Made by a program: the position numbers and the translations under genes. 43,442 nucleotides of DNA, taken from the NCBI GenBank assembly GCA_016936415.1, contig JAFGXW010000018.1, positions 1 through 43,442 of the forward strand. Reading direction: 5' to 3'. The notes below the pieces were generated by a model that saw only the letters and a program-made list of their open reading frames with translations, did not search any database and was not told where the DNA came from. Positions 11,711 to 19,900 of this stretch are shown one piece after another. This stretch comes from Bacilli bacterium (lineage in GTDB: Bacteria > Bacillota_I > Bacilli_A > Izemoplasmatales > Izemoplasmataceae). Each line of letters begins with the position of its first letter. Positions within the stretch are counted from its first letter, which is position 1.

Positions 11711-13045
11711 ATGAAAATATTTAATTCATATTCAAATCAATTGGAAGAGTTTGTTCCAATTCATAAAGGAATTGTAAATATGTATGTTTGTGGTCCAACT
11801 GTATATAACTACATTCATATTGGAAATGCTAGACCAGTTATCTTTTTTGATACGGTTAGGAGATATTTTGAGTTTCGTGATTACAAAGTGAACTTTGTTT
11901 CTAACTTCACTGATGTGGATGACAAAATTATTACCAAAGCACTGGAATTAGAAACAACAGAAAAAGAGGTCACTGATCAATTTATTGCGGCGTTTTTAAG
12001 AGATGTGGAAAAAGTAAATTCTTCAACAGATTATTTAAAACCTAGAGTGACTGATTATATGGATCATATCATAGAATATATTGGAATTCTTGTCCAAAAA
12101 GGCTATGCATATGAAACGGATGGTGACGTCTATTTTCGAGTGGAAAACGTGCAAGAATATGGAAAATTATCAAACAGAAATATCGATGATTTGATTAGTG
12201 GGTCAAGAATTGATATCAATGATAAAAAAGAGAACCCTCTTGATTTTACCTTGTGGAAAAAGACAGAAATCGGGATTAATTTTGAATCACCTTGGGGTCG
12301 CGGAAGACCTGGTTGGCATACAGAATGTGTGGCAATGATTGATGATATTTTTGGCGAGCAGATTGACATTCATGGTGGTGGTAGTGGTTTAATGTTTCCT
12401 CATCATGAAAATGAAATTGCACAGTCTCTGGTTTTAAATCATCATCATTTAGCGAAGTATTGGATGCATAATGGACTGTTAAATATATCTGGAAATAAAA
12501 TGAGTAAAAGCGAAGGTGAGATTGTACTAGTCAAAGATTTAATTATTGATTCAAATGCGTTTAGATTATTCACATTATCCACGCATTACCGTAGCCCAAT
12601 CAATTATTCAGAAGAAGTTTTAGCATCATATGAAAAAGAGTGGGAAAAATTAAAAAGGGCTTATACCTCTTTATATTTAAAACTTGATTTGGCAGATGCA
12701 TTATATGAAAATGCTATAATCGATCCGGATTTGCTTCTTATTTATAAAGACTTCTTAAGTGCAATGGATAATGATTTCAATACACCTAATGTGATTACCG
12801 CTTTGCAAGATTTAACTAAAATAGCGAATCAAATGTTGCGAAATAAAACTGAAAATGGTGTTATTTTGTCTGTGATTAAGTTGTTTGATGATATTTTTTC
12901 AGTGTTGGGATTGAGGGTTGATGTTTCTCCACTGAATTCATCTGATAAGGAAACATATCATTTATGGATGAAAGCACGAGATGATAAGGATTTTGATAAG
13001 GCTGATATTTACAGAAATATTCTTCAAGAAAAAGGTATTATTTAA
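11711..13045 (+). CDS. cysS: Cysteinyl-tRNA synthetase
   Basis: CysRS charges tRNA-Cys. The 444-residue class I enzyme has CGPTVYNYIHIGN with C27 as a zinc ligand and HIGN at 36-39. The further zinc ligands lie in GWHTECVAM and FPHHENEIAQS, and the KMSKSEG loop starts at K263. At about 444 residues it is slightly shorter than most (around 460), the missing part being at the C-terminal helical end. AAGGAAGTG precedes ATG 11711. The stop TAA shares its last base with the mrnC start, so the two are translationally coupled, as in Bacillus. Confidence 0.96.
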   Translation: MKIFNSYSNQLEEFVPIHKGIVNMYVCGPTVYNYIHIGNARPVIFFDTVRRYFEFRDYKVNFVSNFTDVDDKIITKALELETTEKEVTDQFIAAFLRDVEKVNSSTDYLKPRVTDYMDHIIEYIGILVQKGYAYETDGDVYFRVENVQEYGKLSNRNIDDLISGSRIDINDKKENPLDFTLWKKTEIGINFESPWGRGRPGWHTECVAMIDDIFGEQIDIHGGGSGLMFPHHENEIAQSLVLNHHHLAKYWMHNGLLNISGNKMSKSEGEIVLVKDLIIDSNAFRLFTLSTHYRSPINYSEEVLASYEKEWEKLKRAYTSLYLKLDLADALYENAIIDPDLLLIYKDFLSAMDNDFNTPNVITALQDLTKIANQMLRNKTENGVILSVIKLFDDIFSVLGLRVDVSPLNSSDKETYHLWMKARDDKDFDKADIYRNILQEKGII

Positions 13046-13416
13046 TGAATCAACTTAGTGGAAATACATTGGCATATCTTGGTGATAGTGTATTTGAACT
13101 CGCAGTGAGAGAATATCTCATTTCTAAAGGTGTTACAAGGGTTGACGACTTGCATAAACAAGCAATAGTATTCACAAGTGCAACTGGGCAAATGAATGCG
13201 TATGATTTATTAGAGTCAAATCTAACAGAAAAAGAAATGAATATATTTAAAAGAGGAAGAAATGGTGAATCAACTCGGAAACCCAAAAATGCTTCTTTGG
13301 CTACTTATCAAAAGGCAACAGGATTTGAGGCTCTAATTGGATATTTATATCTTGAAAACGAGCAAGAAAGACTTCAAGAATTACTTCAAATTATATTTGA
13401 GCATACCACAAAATAA
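13045..13416 (+). CDS. mrnC: Mini-ribonuclease 3
   Basis: Mini-III is a dimeric RNase III-like enzyme without the double-stranded RNA-binding domain; in Bacillus it matures 23S rRNA. The 123-residue protein has the catalytic start LAYLGDSVFELAVREYL (the acidic signature ends of the RNase III fold) and the second acidic helix near the end, FEALIGYLYLENE. The middle KRGRNGESTRKPKNASLATYQKATGFEA is typical. It overlaps cysS by one base. In Bacillus the next gene is rlmB; here the sequence instead passes into the glycan locus 165 bases on, and rlmB is 24.9 kb away. Confidence 0.94.
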   Translation: MNQLSGNTLAYLGDSVFELAVREYLISKGVTRVDDLHKQAIVFTSATGQMNAYDLLESNLTEKEMNIFKRGRNGESTRKPKNASLATYQKATGFEALIGYLYLENEQERLQELLQIIFEHTTK

Positions 13417-13422
13417 ATGTAA

Positions 13423-13479
13423 GGTAACGATATCATGTTTTGTCTTATGATTGACTGTAATGCAAAAGCACTGTAAACT
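13423..13479 (+). promoter_or_regulatory. Pullulanase-gene promoter with upstream box
   Basis: TTGACT at 13451-13456 and TAAACT at 13474-13479 are 17 bases apart. The block TATCATGTTTTGTC at 13431-13444 ends six bases before the -35 box. The same block, with the same two spacings and a similar G-G-x-A-x-C-G-x prefix (13423-13430), occurs before the transport operon at 16877. The matching arrangement suggests a shared activator site; no regulator gene is in the window. Confidence 0.75.
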
Positions 13480-13530
13480 ACTGTTATATATTTGGAATAG
13501 ACAATAGTATTTGTGCATATTGAATAACAA

Positions 13531-13563
13531 AAAATGTCTAAATCAAATTTAGACGTTTTTTTT
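13531..13563 (+). terminator. Terminator or attenuator in the pullulanase leader
   Basis: GTCTAAAT at 13536-13543 pairs perfectly with ATTTAGAC at 13547-13554, extended by A-T pairs into a run of eight T. It lies downstream of the promoter and directly before the ribosome binding site of the pullulanase gene (AAGGAGG at 13568). It may end the cysS-mrnC transcript, but it would also act on the pullulanase transcript. TAGACA at 13498-13503 can pair with TGTCTA at 13535-13540 in an alternative fold. Confidence 0.75.
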
Positions 13564-13580
13564 AAAAAAGGAGGATTAAA

Positions 13581-16500
13581 ATGAAGGCAATGAAGATAAC
13601 CTTAGCTACTGTACTGTTTGTATTTTCATTTTTGTTTTTTCATGTCCAAAATGTTTTAGCATCGAGTGCAGAGACATTAGTTGTTCATTACCATCGTTTT
13701 GATGATAGAAGTAGTGAATTTGATTTATGGTTATGGACGGGGGGAGAAAGTGGTTCTAATTACGCATTTAATGGGACTGATAGTTATGGTGTCAAAGCTA
13801 CGATTGATTTGACAAGCACCCCACTAAGTGGCGTAGATAGCATTGGGATAATTGTAAAAGTAGGAGATTTCTCAGAAAAAGACATCGAAGAAAACAGATT
13901 TATTTCAATGACAAATCCTAATGCATCTGGGGAAGTTCACGTTTATTTATTGCAAGGAGAATCATACATATCATATGTATCTTCTGATACAACAAGTTGT
14001 AACAAAGATGTATTTTTGGACCCTGATAATTGTGCACAAGATTTGAGTGTTAGAATTGTGGATTCATATTTTGATGATAATTATGATATTTTCTTTATGG
14101 CGACTGTGCCAGTTGCAGCAAGTAATGTTGTTGTATTAGAAGATGATATTGTAGTCCCATATACTGGATTTTCAACTGGAGCAAGTGGAACACTCCATTT
14201 AAATACTCCCCCGGTTTCATCTAAAAAATACGTTTTAGAAATAACAGTTGGGGAGGATACAATATCAAGTATTGTAAGATTTGGTAATTCATATGATTCA
14301 ACAATCTTTCAAAATGCATATAATTTTACTGGATGGCTAGGTGTGCAATATACCAATCTAGAAACAACATTCCGACTATGGGCACCTGTATCAAGTGAGG
14401 TTGAAATCAATCTATATTCTGCTGGTCACACAATATCCACCAGAAGTGATGGTGCAGACTCACCATATGAAACTCACAGTTTGACATATTTTGAAAAAGG
14501 TGTTTGGACAATCACAATTCCAGGAGATTTGAAGAATACGTATTACACATACAGTGTGATAAATAGTGGCACAAAGATTGAAGATATCCCAGATCCTTAC
14601 GGACAAACATTTGGGTTGAATGGTTTGCGTAGTATGGTTATTGATTTTGATTCTGCCAATCCAGAAGGTTGGGATTTAGACCAAGGTATAGATGGATATA
14701 CCAATGCTAATGAGGCCATTATTTATGAACTTCATGTTAGGGATTTGACAAGTCAGTTGGCTTGGGGAGGACCTTTAGAATATAGTAAAACTTATATGGG
14801 GTTTACGGTTTTGGGAACAACATACACCAATCCAATTACGGGTGTCACGGTTTCTACAGGATTAGACCATTTGGTTGAACTAGGAATCACGCACGTGCAT
14901 TTATTGCCGACATATGATCAAGATTGGAATGATGAAAGAAACTTTTTATTCAACTGGGGATATAACCCGCAAAACTACAATAGTCCTGAAGGTGGTTATT
15001 CAACAGACCCATATGATGGTAATGTTCGAGTAAATGAATATAAACAAATGGTAATGGCACTTCACAATAATGGAATAAACATCATTCAAGATGTTGTTTA
15101 TAATCATACTGGGCCTGGAGCATATTACAGTTTTAATCGGATTGTACCCAATTATTTTTATCGATTAAACTCGGATGGATCATTTAGCAATGGAACTGGT
15201 GTTGGAAATGAAACTGCAAGTGAAAGATTTATGGTGAGAAAATTCATTGTAGACTCAGTAACCATGTGGGCTGAAGAGTACCATATAGATGGATTTAGAT
15301 TTGATTTAATGGCTGTACACGATGTAGCAACAATGAATTTGGTCGCTATTCAATTAGAGAACATTGATGCAGACATATTTGTATATGGTGAACCATGGGG
15401 TGGAGGTACCATTGCACTTGATTATAATTTACAAGCCGGGAAAAACAACTTAAGTAATATGACTTTGATTTCAGCGTTTAATGATCAGTTTAGAGACACC
15501 ATTAAGGGTTCTACATGGGATGCTGGGAATGCAGGATATGTGAGTGATAGTGAAGGTGTTTTTGATGTTATGAACGGAATCAAAGGAAGTACAAGCTATT
15601 GGGGAAATACCTCAACCCAATCAATTAACTATGTATCTGCTCATGACAATTTGACATTGTATGATAAGCTTTTACGCGTGAATGGTGTAACTACCTACAC
15701 ACAAGAAGTGGATTATCAAACCAGGCTCGCAACTTCCATCATTATGTTTAGTCAAGGAATTCCATTTTTCCAAGGTGGAGATGAATTTTTAAGAACAAAA
15801 GGTGGAAATGAAAATAGTTACGACGCAAGTGATTTAGTGAATCAGTTAAGTTGGGTAAGAAAATCAAATAATATGGAAGTGTTTGAGTACTACAAGGGAA
15901 TTATTGAAATTAGAAAACAATTTGAATCTTTCCATATGATAACAAAAGCTGATATTGATGAACATCTAGAATTTTTATATCCTGATGGATATGGAATGAT
16001 TGGCTATCGTTTAACAAAAAATTCAGAAGATATTTTGGTATATCATAATGGTGGAAAATACTCAAATGATATTATATTACCTGAGGGAGCATGGAAACTT
16101 TTAAGCGATAGAGATGAGGCGGGATTGGCTGGGTTAGGAACATACTCGACAAGATATCCAATTGAAAAGGCGGAAACGCTTGTCTTTGTAAAAGGAGAAC
16201 AAGGGGATGTAATCGAATCACCATTGCATTCTCCAGAAATCACCAATACTCTCGCAGTAATGTTTGAAGGAGGAACTTTCAATTTGACATCTTCATCGAA
16301 TATATCGGCATATCAAATCAATGATGGAGATTTTATTTCTGTGGATATCCCTGCGAAAACTATTTCAGTAACTGGACTATCATCAGGCGTATACGAGTTT
16401 AGGGTGAAAGATATCTATGGAGGCATATCTGAGCCATTTACGTTTACTGTTTTAGAACGAGTGATTGTGGAGCAAACATGTGATGAATTCCCAGATCAAG

Positions 16501-16712
16501 AGAAATGTCAACCGTTAGAGCAAACATGTGATGAATTCCCAGATCAAGAGAAATGTCAACCTGTGGAACAAACTTGTACTGAAAATCCAAATCAAGACAT
16601 TTGTTTCATTGATGATAGTGATAATACAAACGTAAAAGTAATTATCATTTTAGCTGGAAGTGTTTTGATGATTGGTATAGGATTTGTTATCATAAAGAAA
16701 ATAATTATATAA
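13581..16712 (+). CDS. Secreted, membrane-anchored type I pullulanase (GH13)
   Basis: Type I pullulanases hydrolyse alpha-1,6 branches of pullulan and starch. The 1043-residue protein has a signal peptide (1-27), a CBM41-like starch-binding domain (VVHYHRFDDRSSEFDLWLW onwards), a CBM48/N-terminal E-set domain from about residue 255 (TTFRLWAPVSSEVEINLY) and a GH13_14 barrel. The subfamily motif appears as FNWGYNP (YNWGYDP in most). Catalytic residues are D575 (FRFD), E604 (YGEPWGG) and D689 (SAHDN), with DVVYNHTG as region I. After a C-terminal domain come three copies of a short cysteine module and one membrane segment ending in KKIIII. It is therefore expected to stay on the cell surface. 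Own promoter at 13423 and own terminator at 16714. Confidence 0.95.
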   Translation: MKAMKITLATVLFVFSFLFFHVQNVLASSAETLVVHYHRFDDRSSEFDLWLWTGGESGSNYAFNGTDSYGVKATIDLTSTPLSGVDSIGIIVKVGDFSEKDIEENRFISMTNPNASGEVHVYLLQGESYISYVSSDTTSCNKDVFLDPDNCAQDLSVRIVDSYFDDNYDIFFMATVPVAASNVVVLEDDIVVPYTGFSTGASGTLHLNTPPVSSKKYVLEITVGEDTISSIVRFGNSYDSTIFQNAYNFTGWLGVQYTNLETTFRLWAPVSSEVEINLYSAGHTISTRSDGADSPYETHSLTYFEKGVWTITIPGDLKNTYYTYSVINSGTKIEDIPDPYGQTFGLNGLRSMVIDFDSANPEGWDLDQGIDGYTNANEAIIYELHVRDLTSQLAWGGPLEYSKTYMGFTVLGTTYTNPITGVTVSTGLDHLVELGITHVHLLPTYDQDWNDERNFLFNWGYNPQNYNSPEGGYSTDPYDGNVRVNEYKQMVMALHNNGINIIQDVVYNHTGPGAYYSFNRIVPNYFYRLNSDGSFSNGTGVGNETASERFMVRKFIVDSVTMWAEEYHIDGFRFDLMAVHDVATMNLVAIQLENIDADIFVYGEPWGGGTIALDYNLQAGKNNLSNMTLISAFNDQFRDTIKGSTWDAGNAGYVSDSEGVFDVMNGIKGSTSYWGNTSTQSINYVSAHDNLTLYDKLLRVNGVTTYTQEVDYQTRLATSIIMFSQGIPFFQGGDEFLRTKGGNENSYDASDLVNQLSWVRKSNNMEVFEYYKGIIEIRKQFESFHMITKADIDEHLEFLYPDGYGMIGYRLTKNSEDILVYHNGGKYSNDIILPEGAWKLLSDRDEAGLAGLGTYSTRYPIEKAETLVFVKGEQGDVIESPLHSPEITNTLAVMFEGGTFNLTSSSNISAYQINDGDFISVDIPAKTISVTGLSSGVYEFRVKDIYGGISEPFTFTVLERVIVEQTCDEFPDQEKCQPLEQTCDEFPDQEKCQPVEQTCTENPNQDICFIDDSDNTNVKVIIILAGSVLMIGIGFVIIKKIII
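16470..16565 (+). repeat. 48-bp tandem repeat in the pullulanase stalk
   Basis: Two 48-bp units at 16470-16517 and 16518-16565 are identical for their first 44 bases and encode the 16-residue unit EQTCDEFPDQEKCQP plus one variable residue. A third, diverged unit follows from 16566 (EQTCTENPNQDIC). The exact identity of the first two points to a recent duplication. The repeat lengthens the spacer between the enzyme and its membrane anchor. Confidence 0.92.
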
Positions 16713-16713
16713 A

Positions 16714-16743
16714 TGGAGTACGAAAAAATCGTACTCTTTTTTT
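16714..16743 (+). terminator. Terminator of the pullulanase gene
   Basis: GAGTACGA at 16716-16723 and TCGTACTC at 16729-16736 form a perfect eight-pair stem with an A5 loop, followed by seven T. It separates the pullulanase gene from the operon promoter at 16905. Confidence 0.94.
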
Positions 16744-16876
16744 ATTATATCCTTGGATTAATAGATTGAGTGACAAAAACATAAAAATAAGATACATTGC
16801 ATGTGTCTTGCTTTAATGTGCTAAACCAGGCTAAAACACCTTATATAAAAGGATTTATGACATTTTAGTGATTTGT

Positions 16877-16933
16877 GGAACCGCTATCATGTTTTGTCAA
16901 TTTGTTGACTATATAATTCAAAGAATGTAAAAT
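16877..16933 (+). promoter_or_regulatory. Promoter of the glycan-transport operon with upstream box
   Basis: TTGACT at 16905-16910 and TAAAAT at 16928-16933 are 17 bases apart. TATCATGTTTTGTC at 16885-16898 lies six bases upstream of the -35 box, as before the pullulanase gene, with the related prefix at 16877-16884. The rest of the 16713-16982 gap holds the pullulanase terminator, this promoter, a cre-like site and the ribosome binding site; nothing else is evident. Confidence 0.78.
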
Positions 16934-16948
16934 TATAATATATATTTA

Positions 16949-16962
16949 TGAAAACGCTTTTA
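16949..16962 (+). promoter_or_regulatory. cre-like operator after the transport promoter
   Basis: TGAAAACGCTTTTA fits the catabolite-responsive element consensus TGWAANCGNTNWCA apart from one or two positions near its end, and has the central CG typical of LacI-family sites. It lies just downstream of the expected transcription start, where a bound repressor would block elongation. It may be bound by CcpA or by a sugar-specific LacI-type repressor; neither gene is here. Confidence 0.55.
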
Positions 16963-16982
16963 AAGAAAGAGGAGAGATAAAA

Positions 16983-19900
16983 ATGAGAAAGATTTTAAAT
17001 TTATTACTTGTTTTCATGTTGTCCGCTGTAATTGTTGGGGTAGGCTTTAATAATGTTAAAGCAGAAGCAACTACAGATGTGACAATTAATCTTCACATTC
17101 ATCAATTAGACGGTGATTACACGAACACCGGTACTGGTTCTTGGGATGGGATTCAATGGAATAACTGGACTTTCGATTATGGTACTGCATATGCTACTGT
17201 AACGCAAAGTACTGATGATTTTGGGAAATTAATTTCAATTACATATACTGCAAATCAAATTAATGCAGTTAGTGATGAGATTGAGTACAAACCTACGAGA
17301 AACGTAAACGTAGATGAGGCTGCAAATTATTTAGCTCCTGGAGATGGTAAAGTATTTGCTGATGTTACTGCATTGAAAGATGGACTAGCAACTACTCTAG
17401 ATTTATATTATGTTGAAGGAGCATCTGAATGGGTTGTTGGAGAAGCAGACTTAGGTCTGTTATTTGTCGTTTATGCTGACCCACTTGTTGCAACTGGAGA
17501 CCCAGTTTACGAAGGTTGGGAAATGTGGAGCTGGAGCAACGGTTCTACTGGAACAATTGACTTACTTCAATTCAATCAAGAACTTTCATTTAAAAAAGGA
17601 ATATATAATATTGAAGGTAGACTTGGTGTTATTAAAGTGTCTGCAGATGCAAGCGGTAATACAGGATTTAAATTCAGATTTGGTGAATGGGTAGAGCAAA
17701 CTGCTGAATATTCATTTGACAATACTGCAATTAGAGGTTCTGGAGCTGCAATCATTCACGTTGAAAAAGGTGTGACACCTTATCATGCAACAAGCGCGGA
17801 ATTCATAAATAGTGTATTTACTAATTATGAATTAAATGCAGGAAATAAATTTGTTGATGGTACAATTGTATCTTCACCAACTACCATTGAAGTATCATTA
17901 TTGATGCCTCAAAATCCTGCTGGATTTGATGTTTCTAGATTCACATTATTAGATGGTGAAGGAAATAGTATTCCTATTTTATCTGCTGTTACTGATACGA
18001 TGGCAAATTTAGGAACATTTACTTCAGATGTTACTTGTGAAGCCGGAGAGAATCATTTTGTCTTGTATGTTACCTCTGCATTGGAACATTCAAAACTAGG
18101 TCTTGTTGGATCACTTCAAGGATGGAATCCTGGTGCAGCAATATTGTCAACGAAAGATGATTCAGTTGGAAATGCTGTATTTGAAGTATGTACTTCTCAA
18201 GCAAACGGAGAATATAAAGTATTGTATGATCCTGCTGGAGACGGATTTACATGGGATGGAAACATGGATCCAAATGTAACAAAAGATAATCAAATGTTTG
18301 ATTTTGAAGGAAATAGTGCTGGTGTATTCTACATTGATGCTAATATTCCTACTGTATCTTCTTCATTTGTTGGAACTTATGTTTCAGACTTTACTCCTGA
18401 AGAAGGACAAAAAACAGTGATTATTCACTTTGAAACTACAGAAGATCATTCGAAATTAGGAGTGGTTGGAGCATTTGCGAAAAGCTGGAATGTTGGAGAA
18501 GCTTATTTATCAACAAAAGATGACACCAGTGGATATGCAGTGTTTGAAGTTCCGACATTATCTTCTACTGGAGAATTTAAAATTAAATTAGATGGTGGAG
18601 ATCCTGGATTTACTTGGGATGGAGTTATCGATCCAGAGTTAACCATTCAATTGGCTTATGATATGGGAGATGCAGATTCAGTAGAAATCTTTATTAATGC
18701 TGCTGGAGATACAGTATTTGTTGTTGATGGTACTGCTGTTTCTACTCCATTAAATACAAATAATGTACAACTTACTGTTGCACCTGAAAATGCTTTGGAA
18801 TTTGGAGAACAGTACTATGTTCATTACAATGAATTGTTATTTGAAAATTATGTAACTGTATTTGTTGATTCTGAATTAGATCATTCTAAACTTGGATTAG
18901 TCGGTACATTCCAAGGTTGGGACATCAGTTCTCCTTTATTATCAACAAAAGATGATGAAAATGGAAATGCAGTATTTGAACTAGCTTTAGAAGATGCTTC
19001 TGGTGAGTTTGTTGTTGTTTACAATGATACACTTGCATTTACTTGGGACGATAAGATTTCAGGTAATGATAATTTAGTCTTTGAAGTAGATGGTTCTACT
19101 GCTGTATTGTTTGATATGGTTCCACCAATGGTTGCTGCTGATGAAGTTGGGACATTTGTTTCTGATTTCACTCCTACTGTTGATGAAAAGACATTAATTA
19201 TCCATTTTGAAACTACAGAAAATCACTCGTTATTAGGTGTGGTTGGTAATTTTGTTAAAGAATGGAATGTTACTGAATCATATTTATCAACAAAAGATGA
19301 TACTTTAGGATATGCAGTATTTGAACTTCCAGTTCCTGCAACTAGAGAAACTGGAGAATTCAAAATTAAATTAGACGGTGGAGACGCTGGATTCACTTGG
19401 GATGGTGGAGTTGATCCTGAATTAACAGTTCAATTAGCTTATGATTTCAATGGAGAAAGCACATTAGAAATCTTTATCGATGCAACTGGAACAGTGGCAT
19501 ATATCGTTGAAGGTAGCCCACTTCCTAGTTCATACCCTATTTATAACGCTGAACCAAACATGGCGGATTATGGTGCATTTGAAAGAGAAGTATTCCCAAT
19601 GCAATACGTATCTGCAGTTACTGAATCAAGTGTATTAGAATTTGCAACATCAAATAATTTCGTTGCTGCTGATGTTATCAATGAAACTGGTACTTATGCA
19701 GCAACTCCAACTAGCATTATGTTACAATTCTTAAACGCTGCTCCATTAATGAATGATATTGAATTGGTTGATGGTGATGGTAATTTAGTTCCGATTGAAA
19801 GTGTTGGATATGGTCTTGGTGGAATTGGTGAATACACAGAATTAAGAACTTGTGTTCCTTCTAACTTCAACAAACTTACAATTTATTTGAACTTGAATAC

